A DNA stretch of 64,000 bases from Scatavimonas merdigallinarum. GTDB lineage: Bacteria; Bacillota; Clostridia; Oscillospirales; Acutalibacteraceae. The position numbers and the translations under genes were made by a program. Where the stretch lies: contig DVFW01000021.1 of the NCBI GenBank assembly GCA_018713055.1, forward strand, positions 62,001 through 126,000, read 5' to 3'. The number at the start of each line of letters is the position of its first letter. The stretch's first letter is position 1. The notes below the pieces were generated by a model. That model did not search any database, was not told where the DNA came from, and saw only the letters and a program-made list of their open reading frames with translations. Shown here in pieces: positions 23,484 through 32,492 of this stretch.

Positions 23484-25222
23484 AAACAAAGAAAACCGTT
23501 GTGCGCATTTTATCTTACACAAAGCCCTACCGGCGTTATTTGTTGGGTGCGCTGCTGTGTGCAGCGGCTAGTGTTTGCCTTACGCTCTTGGGGCCGGTGC
23601 TGGTAGGCGATGCAATTGATTTTATTATTGTAAAGGGGCAAGTGGATTTTGCCAATGTAGCGAAAATCCTGCTGGTTTTGCTTGTAACAATTGGGGGTGT
23701 CGCGCTTTTTCAATGGCTTATGGCGTTGTGCACCAATGCGGTTAGCTACTATACTGTGCGCGATATGCGGCGGCAGGCGTTTAAAAAGCTGCATGACGTA
23801 CCGCTTAAATATATTGACACAACAATGCACGGCGATTTAATCAGCCGACTTGTCAACGATATCGACGCGGTCGGCGATGGACTTTTGCAGGGCATTACAC
23901 AACTGTTTTCGGGGTTGGTCACCATTATAGGAACAGTGGTGTTTATGCTGGCGATCAATGTGCAGATTGCACTGGTGGTTGTACTGATCACACCGCTTTC
24001 TCTGTTTGTTGCGGCGTTTATTGCAAGGCTTTCCGCCAAAATGTTTAAAGAGCAGCAGCAGACGCAGGGGGAAATCAGCGGTTATATAGAGGAAGTCATA
24101 GGAAACCAGAAGATTGTAAAGGCTTTTCTCCGGGAAGAAAAAAGTGCGGAAATATTTGAAGAAATCAACCAAAGACTGTATGTCTGTGGAAAAAAGGCGC
24201 AGTTTGCCTCCTCTCTTGCAAATCCAAGCACGCGCTTTGTAAACGGAATTGTATACGCGGCGGTTGGTGTAATCGGCGCGGTAAGCGCGGTGAGCGGGTT
24301 GCTTACCGTTGGGCAAATATCTTGTTTTTTGACCTATGCAAATCAGTATACAAAGCCGTTTAACGAGGTCACGGGCGTTATTGCACAGCTGCAAACCGCT
24401 GTTGCGGGGGCAAAACGCGTATTTGCTCTGCTGGATGAGCCGGACCAGTCTCCGGACAAAGTGAGCGCACACGCTCTGTACAGCTGTAAGGGGAAGATAG
24501 ATATAGACAATATCAGCTTTTCTTATACGCCGCAGCAAAAGCTGATTGAGCATTTTTACCTGCATGTTAAACCAGGTCAAAGAGTGGCTATTGTAGGCCC
24601 CACAGGCTGTGGGAAAACGACCCTTATCAATCTGCTCATGCGGTTTTACGATGTAAACAGCGGGAAAATTTGCATCGACGGCGTGGATATACGCCAGATT
24701 ACGCGCGAAAGTCTGCGCAGCCAGTACGGTATGGTTTTACAGGAAAGCTGGCTGTATCATGCAACGGTGCGGGAAAATATTGCCTATGGCAGGCCGGACG
24801 CAAAGCAGGAGGAAATAGAAGCCGCTGCAAAGGCGGCCTATGCACACGGTTTTATTGGCCAGCTGGAAAACGGCTATGATACCATTGTGACAGAGCAGGG
24901 CGCAAACCTTTCACAGGGACAGCGGCAGCTTTTATGTATTGCCCGGGTTATGCTGTGCAACCCGCCAATGCTGATTTTGGATGAAGCGACCAGCAGTATT
25001 GACACGCTGACCGAGCAACGCGTACAAAGGGCGTTTCAAAAAATGATGCAGGGCAGGACCAGCTTTATTGTAGCGCACAGGCTTTCCACCATTCAGGAAG
25101 CGGACGTAATTCTTGTTATGCACAACGGCAATATTGTAGAGCAGGGCACGCATACGTCTCTTTTACAAAAGGACGGCTTTTACAGCCGGCTCTACAACAG
25201 CCAGTTTGCACCTGCAAAATAG
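23480..25222 (+). CDS. Heterodimeric ABC exporter, catalytic-site subunit
   Basis: A 580-residue half-transporter with six membrane helices and a nucleotide-binding domain. The Walker A is GPTGCGKTT, the Walker B ILDEATSSID has the catalytic glutamate, and the H-loop is in FIVAHRLST. The signature is altered to LSQGQRQ. The complementary defects are as expected for an asymmetric heterodimer: this subunit supplies the catalytic Walker B and the first subunit supplies canonical LSGGQ, leaving one active and one degenerate ATP site. The start overlaps the preceding stop by 4 nt and follows GGCAGGAGG. Confidence 0.93.
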   Translation: MKTKKTVVRILSYTKPYRRYLLGALLCAAASVCLTLLGPVLVGDAIDFIIVKGQVDFANVAKILLVLLVTIGGVALFQWLMALCTNAVSYYTVRDMRRQAFKKLHDVPLKYIDTTMHGDLISRLVNDIDAVGDGLLQGITQLFSGLVTIIGTVVFMLAINVQIALVVVLITPLSLFVAAFIARLSAKMFKEQQQTQGEISGYIEEVIGNQKIVKAFLREEKSAEIFEEINQRLYVCGKKAQFASSLANPSTRFVNGIVYAAVGVIGAVSAVSGLLTVGQISCFLTYANQYTKPFNEVTGVIAQLQTAVAGAKRVFALLDEPDQSPDKVSAHALYSCKGKIDIDNISFSYTPQQKLIEHFYLHVKPGQRVAIVGPTGCGKTTLINLLMRFYDVNSGKICIDGVDIRQITRESLRSQYGMVLQESWLYHATVRENIAYGRPDAKQEEIEAAAKAAYAHGFIGQLENGYDTIVTEQGANLSQGQRQLLCIARVMLCNPPMLILDEATSSIDTLTEQRVQRAFQKMMQGRTSFIVAHRLSTIQEADVILVMHNGNIVEQGTHTSLLQKDGFYSRLYNSQFAPAK

Positions 25223-25342
25223 CCGGGTGCGCATTGACAAAAGGCCGCCGCAATGGGATAATAAAACGGATAGTTATAAAAATAGCGCGGGCGGTTGAAA
25301 AAAGCGGCGGGCCCGGCCGCACAGAGGGAAAGGAAGAGGATG

Positions 25343-27967
25343 ATGGCAAAGCAGCTTGCAAAGGCGTATGACCCTAAGGAGGTCGAGGACAGAATTTATG
25401 ATTTTTGGATGGAAGGCAACTACTTCCATGCAGAAATAGACCCGGATAAAAAACCGTATACGATCATCATGCCGCCGCCAAATATTACAGGGCAGCTGCA
25501 CATGGGGCATGCGCTGGACGAAACTCTGCAGGATATTTTGATTCGTTTCCGCCGTATGCAGGGCTACTGCGCCTTGTGGCTGCCCGGCACGGACCATGCC
25601 TCTATTGCGACAGAAGCAAAGATCGTGGAAGCCATGAAGGAAGAGGGCGTAACAAAGGAACAAATCGGAAGGGAAGCGTTTTTACAGCGTGCCTGGGACT
25701 GGAAGAAGGTTTACGGCGGCCGCATAGTGGAGCAGCTTAAAAAGCTTGGGTGCTCCTGCGACTGGCAGCGGGAGCGTTTTACTATGGATGAGGGCTGCTC
25801 TAAAGCCGTGCGGGAGGTGTTTGTCCGCCTGTATGAAAAAGGGCTGATTTACAGGGGCGAACGGATCATCAACTGGTGCCCGCACTGCCGCACCTCCATA
25901 TCGGATGCAGAGGTAGAGTTTGCAGAGCACGACGGATTTTTCTGGCATTTGCGGTATCCGCTTAAAGATAAAAGCGGGTATGTACAGCTTGCAACGACAA
26001 GGCCGGAAACCCTGCTGGGCGACACAGCCGTTGCGGTACATCCGGACGATGAGAGATATAAAAAGCTTATAGGAAAAACCCTGGTTTTGCCGCTTGTGGG
26101 AAGGGAAATCCCCATTGTTGCAGATACGTATGTCGAGCCGGAATTTGGAACAGGCGTTGTAAAAATTACGCCTGCGCACGACCCCAACGACTTTGAGGTC
26201 GGCCTGCGCCATAACCTGCCGGTAATCAATGTTCTTGACGACAACGCCGTTATGAACGAAAATGCCGGCGAGCGTTATGCGGGGTTGGACCGGTATCAGG
26301 CAAGAAAAAAGATTGTACAGGATCTGCAGGAGCAGGGTTTTCTTGTAAAAACAGAACCGATCAAGCACAATGTGGGAGCGTGCTACCGCTGTAAGACAGT
26401 GGTGGAGCCAAAGGTTTCCAAGCAGTGGTTTGTAAAAATGCAGCCTTTGGCGGAGCCGGCAATAAATTGCGTAAAGGACGGGGAAACGACAATTATCCCC
26501 GAACGGTTTGAAAAGGTTTACTTTCATTGGATGGAAAATATTAAGGACTGGTGTATTTCCCGCCAGCTATGGTGGGGGCACAGAATTCCGGCATGGTACT
26601 GCGGCGACTGCGGCGCGGTAACGGTAAGCAGGGAAGAGCCGCAGGCATGCGCTGCATGCGGCAGCCGCTGCTTATGCCAGGATGAAGATACGCTGGATAC
26701 ATGGTTTTCGTCCGCCCTGTGGCCGTTTTCTACGCTTGGCTGGCCGGAAAAAACGCCGGAGCTTGCCTATTTTTATCCAACCAGCACCTTGGTTACAGGC
26801 TATGACATCATTTTTTTCTGGGTTGCCAGGATGATCTTTTCCGGCTGCGAGCATATGCATAAGCCGCCGTTTGATACGGTGTTCATTCATGGAATTATCC
26901 GTGATGAAAACGGGGTGAAAATGTCGAAATCGCTGGGAAATGGAATTGATCCCCTTGAAATTATAGAACAATACGGCGCAGACGCGCTGCGCTTTTTTCT
27001 GGCAACGGGCAATTCGCCCGGAAATGATATGCGCTTTTCTCAAAAACGTGTGGAAGCATGCCGCAACTTTGCAAATAAGCTGTGGAATGCCGCGCGCTTT
27101 GTACACATGCACATTGACGGCTTTACCGTAAAGAACGAGCTTCCAAAAGAGCTGGCCACAGAGGATAAATGGATTGTAAGTACGCTCAACCGCGTAGCAA
27201 AGGAAGTTACCGAAAATCTTGAAAAATATGAGCTGGGCGTTGCCGTGCAGAAACTGTACGATTTTATTTGGGACTGCTACTGTGACTGGTATATTGAACT
27301 GGCAAAAGCAAGGCTGCAGCAGGAAGGGTCCTCTGCACAAAATGCAAGGCAGGTGCTGGTTTGGGTGTTGGATAAAATTTTGCTGCTGCTGCATCCGTTT
27401 ATGCCGTATATTACAGAGGAAATCTGGCAGACAATCCCGCATGCGGGGCAGACCATCATGCTTGCAAAGTACCCTGTATTTCAGGCGGAAAACGACTATC
27501 CGCAGGCAACCGAAGAAATGGAAGCCGTAATGGAGGCGATTCGCGCAATCCGTAACCGCCGTGCGGAAATGAACGTGCCGCCCGCAAGAAAAGCAAAGGT
27601 GTACGTTGCAACGCAGAAGGCCTCTGTTTTTGAAAACGGTGCGCAATTTATTTGCAAGCTTGCTTTTGCAAACGACGTAGAGGTTGGCACATCGTTTGAA
27701 ATGGACGGTGCGGTCACAGCCGTTACGGCCGATGCAAAAATTTATATACCAATGGAAGAGCTTGTAGACCGGGAAAAAGAACTTGCGCGGCTGGAGAAGG
27801 AACTTGCCGCCACACAGAAAAGATTTGCGCAGTCACAGGGAAAGCTGCAAAACGAAGGTTTTTTGGCAAAAGCGCCGGAACATGTGATCGAAACGGTCCG
27901 GCAGCAGGCACAGAAGGAGCAGGAGAAAATTTCCATGATCCAGGCGGCGATCCAGGCGCTGCAATAA
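25343..27967 (+). CDS. valS: Valyl-tRNA synthetase
   Basis: An 874-residue class Ia synthetase that charges tRNA-Val. The HIGH-type motif is HMGHALD in PPPNITGQLHMGH, about 45 residues in. The CP1 editing domain begins after TTRPETLLGDTAVAVHP, zinc-binding-like Cys pairs occur near residues 185 and 425-445, and the KMSKS motif is VKMSKSLGNG near residue 530. An anticodon-binding domain and a C-terminal coiled coil (RLEKELAATQKR onward) complete it. ATG 25343 follows AGGAAG by 6 nt; upstream in-frame starts are rejected. The leader is only about 120 nt with no T-box motif. truB begins 12 nt downstream. Confidence 0.98.
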   Translation: MAKQLAKAYDPKEVEDRIYDFWMEGNYFHAEIDPDKKPYTIIMPPPNITGQLHMGHALDETLQDILIRFRRMQGYCALWLPGTDHASIATEAKIVEAMKEEGVTKEQIGREAFLQRAWDWKKVYGGRIVEQLKKLGCSCDWQRERFTMDEGCSKAVREVFVRLYEKGLIYRGERIINWCPHCRTSISDAEVEFAEHDGFFWHLRYPLKDKSGYVQLATTRPETLLGDTAVAVHPDDERYKKLIGKTLVLPLVGREIPIVADTYVEPEFGTGVVKITPAHDPNDFEVGLRHNLPVINVLDDNAVMNENAGERYAGLDRYQARKKIVQDLQEQGFLVKTEPIKHNVGACYRCKTVVEPKVSKQWFVKMQPLAEPAINCVKDGETTIIPERFEKVYFHWMENIKDWCISRQLWWGHRIPAWYCGDCGAVTVSREEPQACAACGSRCLCQDEDTLDTWFSSALWPFSTLGWPEKTPELAYFYPTSTLVTGYDIIFFWVARMIFSGCEHMHKPPFDTVFIHGIIRDENGVKMSKSLGNGIDPLEIIEQYGADALRFFLATGNSPGNDMRFSQKRVEACRNFANKLWNAARFVHMHIDGFTVKNELPKELATEDKWIVSTLNRVAKEVTENLEKYELGVAVQKLYDFIWDCYCDWYIELAKARLQQEGSSAQNARQVLVWVLDKILLLLHPFMPYITEEIWQTIPHAGQTIMLAKYPVFQAENDYPQATEEMEAVMEAIRAIRNRRAEMNVPPARKAKVYVATQKASVFENGAQFICKLAFANDVEVGTSFEMDGAVTAVTADAKIYIPMEELVDREKELARLEKELAATQKRFAQSQGKLQNEGFLAKAPEHVIETVRQQAQKEQEKISMIQAAIQALQ

Positions 27968-27978
27968 AGGATGGTTTT

Positions 27979-28893
27979 GTGAACGGGGTTATAATCATAG
28001 ACAAGCCGCAGGGTTTTACGTCTTTCGACGTGATTGCGGTTATGCGCAGGCTTTGTGCGCAGAGAAAGATCGGACATACAGGCACGCTCGACCCTATGGC
28101 TACGGGCGTGCTTCCTTTGCTTTTGGGCAGTGCAACGCGCGCACAGGCGCTGATACCCGACAGCGATAAGGAATATGTTGCACAATTTCAGCTTGGAATA
28201 ACCACAGATACGCTGGACAGTACAGGGAAAACGCTTACGCAGAAGCCGTATACGGACATTGGACGGCAGCAGATTTTACAGGTGTGCGCACAGTTTGAGG
28301 GGAAAATTATGCAGACGCCGCCAATGTATTCTGCTGTGCAAAAAGATGGGCAGAGGCTGTATGATCTGGCAAGAAAGGGAGTAACCGTAGAGCGGGCGCC
28401 GCGGCCGGTGGCTATTCGGGCGCTTTCCCTGCAGGATTACCGGGAAAAAGAAGGAACGGGGACCATAAGGGTAAGCTGCTCCAAAGGAACGTATATCCGA
28501 AGCCTGGTCGACGATATGGGGGCGGCGCTGGGCTGCGGCGCCGTTTTGACAGGGCTTAGGCGCACAGGCGCCTGCGGGTTTACACTGGAACAGGCGGCAA
28601 CGCTGGAGCAGATGCGGGCGCTTGCGCAGCAGGGCCTTGCAGCCCAGCGCCTTTTACCCACGGAGCACCTGTTTTTGTGTTATCGCGCAATTACGGTTAC
28701 GGAAAGGCAGGCGACCCGTTTTAAAAACGGCGGGGCGCTGGATCTTGCGAGAACTTCGTTACATCATGAGGATTGCCCGGACGGCAGTCTTTTCCGCATA
28801 AAAGATGCACAGGGCGTATTCTTAGGGCTGGGCGTTATCCGCAAAGCGCGTGAACAGCTGGCTGTATGGAAGCTTTTTTGTACGCGGGAATAA
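27979..28893 (+). CDS. truB: tRNA pseudouridine-55 synthase
   Basis: A 304-residue enzyme that makes pseudouridine 55 in the T-loop of tRNAs. The N-terminal IIIDKPQGFTSFDVI, the catalytic aspartate in KIGHTGTLDPMATGVLP (near residue 40) and the YSAVQKDGQRLYDLARKG segment are diagnostic. KGTYIRSLVDDMG near residue 170 also fits. The C-terminal part is a short PUA-like extension. GTG start at 27979; the Shine-Dalgarno AAAGGA overlaps the valS stop, so the two genes are coupled. truB is more usually near rbfA or ribF, so the link to valS is a local arrangement. Confidence 0.96.
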   Translation: MNGVIIIDKPQGFTSFDVIAVMRRLCAQRKIGHTGTLDPMATGVLPLLLGSATRAQALIPDSDKEYVAQFQLGITTDTLDSTGKTLTQKPYTDIGRQQILQVCAQFEGKIMQTPPMYSAVQKDGQRLYDLARKGVTVERAPRPVAIRALSLQDYREKEGTGTIRVSCSKGTYIRSLVDDMGAALGCGAVLTGLRRTGACGFTLEQAATLEQMRALAQQGLAAQRLLPTEHLFLCYRAITVTERQATRFKNGGALDLARTSLHHEDCPDGSLFRIKDAQGVFLGLGVIRKAREQLAVWKLFCTRE

Positions 28894-28905
28894 AAGAAAA
28901 ATTTT

Positions 28906-28954
28906 CCCGGCTGCATAGAGGAAAGGGATTCCTTTATGCAGCCGGGGCTTTTTT
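28906..28954 (+). terminator. Strong rho-independent terminator after truB
   Basis: CCCGGCTGCATA (28906-28917) pairs perfectly with TATGCAGCCGGG (28935-28946), with an inner AGGAA/TTCCT stem, followed by GCTTTTTTG. The intergenic DNA to 29268 is AT-rich promoter sequence, including an AACTTTAC/AAAGTT palindrome near 29160. Confidence 0.9.
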
Positions 28955-29268
28955 GTAAAAAAGCCAAGCTTATTGTTTATAAAATACAAAAAAATGATAG
29001 AAAATCTATGAAAAATGCTGCTTTTTAAAAAAGATCGCACTTTCATACAATTTACACACTGGTTACGAATTTGTAATGAATTATTCGTGAAAAATATATA
29101 AAATTATGTGCTGATTTAGCTGAATTTCGCAAAAACATCGCGTTTTTAAGCAATTCCCAAAACTTTACAAAGTTGTAATAATATTGTAAACTTAAACCCG
29201 TTGCAAAACCGCAGCAATAAAATGCAGAATCAAAAAGGAGTGAACGAGGAGCAAGACTCCCACTTTTT

Positions 29269-30768
29269 ATGAGGAAAAAAGCGATTGCACTGCTTCTTTG
29301 CGTTGCCTTGGTAGCCTGCAGTATTGCGGGCCTGACCGTAAGCGCAAAAGAAGTGACGGAAGAAGTATTACAACTGAATGTAAACCAGATAGAACTGAAA
29401 GTAGGGGCGTCCCAGCCTTTGGAAACCAATTTGCAGTTTACAGAAGAAGAGGCCGCTGCGCAGAGAATTATCTGGCAGTCTGATGACAACAGTGTGGCAA
29501 CGGTAAACTCAAACGGTGTGCTCAGGGCAAAAAATCCGGGGACGACAACCGTTACCTGTTTGCTTGCAGACAGAAAAACCAATGCGCTGCTGGCAAGCGA
29601 CACCTGCGAGGTTGCCGTTTCCTGCGCCAATACGCTGGTTCTGAACACACATGCGATCAAGTGGCCTATAGGAAGAGCGGGATCGTATAAACCGCAGATT
29701 ACAGGCGATACGTCGGCTGTGCAGACCGTGTGGGAATCCAACAATACAAAGGTTGCAACGGTCAATGCAAACGGCAAGCTTTTTGCCGTGGGCAAGGGCA
29801 GCGCGACCATTACCTGTACGCTGGTGGATAAGGAAACAGGTGCTGCGGTTGCGACCGACGCCTGCAATGTTACCGTATACCAGCCGGTAAGCAAAATTAC
29901 GTTGAATACGCATGCGATCAAATGGCCTGTAGGCAGAGCAGGGTCGTATAAACCAACCGTTTCCCCCGCAAGCGCAGACAACAAAGCGCTTACCTGGAAG
30001 TCCAGCAATACAAAGGTTGCGACGGTCAATGCAAACGGCAAGCTGACGGCAGTTGCGCCCGGCACTGCGACAATTACATGCACTGCAAAGGACGGCAGCG
30101 GAGCGAAAGACACCTGTAAGGTAACCGTGTATCAACCTGTAACAAAAATAAAGCTTAATACAAATAAAATCACTTGGCAGGTGGGCACCAGCGGTTCGTT
30201 TAAACCAGCTGTATCGCCAGGCAACGCGACCAATAAGGCGCTTACCTGGAAATCCAGCAATACAAAGGTCGCAACGGTCAATGCAAACGGCAAGCTGACG
30301 GCGGTCAGCCCGGGAACTGCGACGATTACGTGCACCGCCAAAGACGGCAGCGGCAAAAAGGATACTTGTGTTGTTACCGTAAAGGCAAAGAAATATACGC
30401 AGGATGACCTGTTCTGCATGGCAGCCGTGATCTGGCAGGAAGCCGGCGCACTGTATTGCAGCGACCAGCTGCAGCTAATGGTTGGCAACGTTGTAATGAA
30501 CCATGTGGCGCATCCCAGCTTCCCCAACACGGTAAGAGGCGTTATCACACGGCCCGGCGCGTATGGTACAATGGGTTGGACGGGTGTGAGCATCCCGACA
30601 CCGACAGACGCGTTTATGGAGCGAGCGATTGACAGATGCTATGCAAATGCAAAAAAGATTCTGGAGGGCACAAGAGTGCTCCCGGAAAACGTAATCTATC
30701 AAGCTGGCTTTGTACAGGGCAGCGGCGTTTATGCGTACCGGGAAGGCGTATACTTCTGTTACGAATAA
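29269..30768 (+). CDS. Secreted protein with Ig-like (BIG2) repeats and a SleB-type cell-wall hydrolase domain
   Basis: A 499-residue exported protein. A signal peptide (residues 1-24, ending VSA-KE) is followed by four BIG2-type Ig-like domains (about 30-370), each with SNTKVATVNANGKL- and TATITCT-like strands. A C-terminal SleB/CwlJ-like domain of about 125 residues has the glutamate in IWQEAGALYCSDQ, followed by VGNVVMNHVAHPSFPNTVRGVI. SleB enzymes cut cortex or vegetative peptidoglycan; the glutamate is the expected catalytic residue. The Ig repeats probably hold the enzyme at the cell surface. The ATG has GAGGAG about 18 nt upstream, and GGAG can pair with CTCC just before the start. A strong terminator follows. 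Confidence 0.85.
   Translation: MRKKAIALLLCVALVACSIAGLTVSAKEVTEEVLQLNVNQIELKVGASQPLETNLQFTEEEAAAQRIIWQSDDNSVATVNSNGVLRAKNPGTTTVTCLLADRKTNALLASDTCEVAVSCANTLVLNTHAIKWPIGRAGSYKPQITGDTSAVQTVWESNNTKVATVNANGKLFAVGKGSATITCTLVDKETGAAVATDACNVTVYQPVSKITLNTHAIKWPVGRAGSYKPTVSPASADNKALTWKSSNTKVATVNANGKLTAVAPGTATITCTAKDGSGAKDTCKVTVYQPVTKIKLNTNKITWQVGTSGSFKPAVSPGNATNKALTWKSSNTKVATVNANGKLTAVSPGTATITCTAKDGSGKKDTCVVTVKAKKYTQDDLFCMAAVIWQEAGALYCSDQLQLMVGNVVMNHVAHPSFPNTVRGVITRPGAYGTMGWTGVSIPTPTDAFMERAIDRCYANAKKILEGTRVLPENVIYQAGFVQGSGVYAYREGVYFCYE
29625..30387 (+). repeat. Tandem BIG2-encoding repeats
   Basis: Three tandem units of about 84 codons inside the preceding gene. The last two begin at 29887 and 30139, exactly 252 nt apart, and share long near-identical stretches, indicating recent duplication or conversion. 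The first BIG2 unit of the protein (before 29625) is more divergent. Confidence 0.8.
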
Positions 30769-30790
30769 GAAAAAATAAATAAAAACGGGA

Positions 30791-30820
30791 AACACCCGCA
30801 AGCATTTGCTTGCGGGTGTT
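30791..30820 (+). terminator. Rho-independent terminator
   Basis: AACACCCGCAAGCA (30791-30804) pairs with TGCTTGCGGGTGTT (30807-30820) around a 2-nt nominal loop, then TTAT. It is symmetric, so it may also stop transcription from the minus-strand pseudogene. Confidence 0.9.
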
Positions 30821-30910
30821 TTATATGATCGCATAAACTCAGAAGCCTGACAAAATTGGATGGCTGCCACGCTTTTGTAGTTGAAAAGAAAAGGGGCGGA
30901 GCCGGCAGGC

Positions 30911-32331
30911 TTAAAGCTTATCCATCATTTTTGCAATGTATTTTTGCATCAGCAATACATCATTGGTGGAGAATACGTTGTTTTGGTCAACGTCGGAGGC
31001 CTGTTGCTGCTGCGATGTGAGCATGGCCGATTTGGCAAGAAATTTTTGCAGAGTAAGCACGTCGCTGGTCGTTACCTTGTTGTCACCGTCCAGATCGCCC
31101 CTGGATAACGACAGAGGGATAAAGGGAAAGCGGTTTTCCCACGCGTAGACCTGTGCCGCGCTATCCGGATAACCATAGATGGTAAAGGGTTCGTATGGTT
31201 CTTCATATACGTTGTAGCCAAAGGCCGCGGAACCTATGAAACCAACGCTAAGCGGGACGGTAACGCAGGTGAGAGAATCACAGCCGGTAAATGCGCCGCT
31301 TTCGATATGCGTTACATCGGAAGAAATGCTGACAGAAGACAGTTTACAAAGGCGTTTGCGCCAATTTTCTTTACGCTGTCCGGCAAAACAATTTTTTTCA
31401 GGCCGCATCCGGCAAAAGCGTTTCGTGCAACAGAAACCGTTCCGGGCTTAAGCGTAAGGGAGGTATTCTGCGGCATGGTTCCTTATGCGACTGTACCCGC
31501 ATAGACAAGCCCGTCCGGTTGGCTTTCCAGGCACGCGGTCTTTGCAAACGCCTGTCCGCCGACCGTATGTAAACTGTCTGGAAATTGTAAATTTGTTAGC
31601 TTTTCGCAGTTAAGAAAAGCGGAGGATTCAATGTTTGTCAGTGTGGCTGGAAAAGAGACCTTTTCCAGATTGTTGCAATTTGCAAAAGCGGCCGATTGAA
31701 TATTCTCTATTCCATCCAGAAGCATTATTTCCGTTAAAAAGCTGCAGTCGGAAAAAGCCTGTGCACCAATTGCCCTGGTACCTTCTTTTAATTGGACTGT
31801 CGCCGCGCCGTCGCCGCCCTTATACTGATAAACGGTTTTCCCGGCGTATACGACGCCGTCCGGCTGATTTTCAAACCATGCGGCCTGCTCAAACGCATTT
31901 GCTCCAATGGAGAGGGGTCAGTCTGCAAAGGTAATATGCAGAAGGCTGGCGCAGCGCAGAAAGGCCATGGCTTCGATAACCTGTAACGTGCTCTAGAGAT
32001 TAATTGATGTAAGGCTGGAGCATTCGCCAAAGGCATTCATACCGATACAGGCGATGCTTTCCGGCAGAGTAACTTCGCGCAGCGTTGCATGAAAAAGAAA
32101 CGCGTTGGTTGAAATACCTGTAACGGGACGCCCCTGTACAGCGGCGGGAATAGATACGGCGTTAGCGTCCCCGTTGTACCGGAAAACGGAAAGCGTACCG
32201 TCGTCGTTTTCTGCATAGAGAAAATCGCCCTCCGTAATATAAGGTGCAGTCGCCCCAGCTTGCAACGGCACAAAGGTGCAAAGCAGAAAAATGGCGGATA
32301 AAATAAAAATACCGTGTTTAAGCCCTTTCAA
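30911..32331 (-). pseudogene. Decayed leucine-rich-repeat (BspA-like) dockerin protein
   Basis: Read from 32331 downward, the frame encodes a signal peptide (to about residue 27), several LRR_5/BspA-type repeats with an AFxxCxxLxxIxLP pattern, and a C-terminal type I dockerin. The dockerin has two calcium-loop repeats starting GDLDGDNKV and DVDQNNVF. The reading frame is broken by an in-frame TAG at 31993, a TGA near 31918 and a TAA at 31483. A one-base frameshift near 31340 separates the last repeats from the dockerin. All three stop types occur, so stop-codon reassignment does not explain it. A plausible promoter remains upstream. The intact protein would have been a secreted surface or complex-bound protein of about 470 residues. 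Confidence 0.85.
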
Positions 32332-32383
32332 AAAAACCCCTCTTTTTTTAGATATATCGTATTTTGTTTCTGTTGTTATCTAT

Positions 32384-32412
32384 ATTATATACAAAATTTC
32401 AATTTTTCACAA
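32384..32412 (-). promoter_or_regulatory. Promoter of the LRR-dockerin pseudogene
   Basis: On the minus strand TTGTGA (32412-32407) is followed after 17 nt by TATAAT (32389-32384). A purine-rich site (AAAAAAAGAGGGG) precedes the start at 32331. Confidence 0.55.
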
Positions 32413-32441
32413 GCGTGTATTTTATGCATTTTAATAAAAAA

Positions 32442-32469
32442 GACAGGCGCAGTTTAGACTGCGCCTGTC
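32442..32469 (-). terminator. Rho-independent terminator of the malQ-glgP gene
   Basis: GACAGGCGCAGT pairs perfectly with ACTGCGCCTGTC around a 4-nt loop. Read on the minus strand it is followed by TTTTTTATT. It lies 23 nt after the stop codon. Confidence 0.92.
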
Positions 32470-32492
32470 AAAAGGCTGTTTTGTTCAAACGT

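Noticed and set aside
25223..25342. T-box upstream of valS
   Set aside because: The leader is only about 120 nt, with no conserved T-box core and no terminator.
26672..27646. 324-codon minus-strand open frame opposite valS
   Set aside because: No ribosome site or recognisable motif; valS is certain on the other strand.
29052..30113. 353-codon minus-strand open frame opposite the Ig-repeat gene
   Set aside because: Its apparent repeats are the antisense of the BIG2 repeats; the plus-strand product has a signal peptide and a known domain.
30911..32331. Stop-codon recoding in the LRR-dockerin gene
   Set aside because: TAG, TGA and TAA all occur in frame and a frameshift is also present; neighbouring genes use all stops normally.
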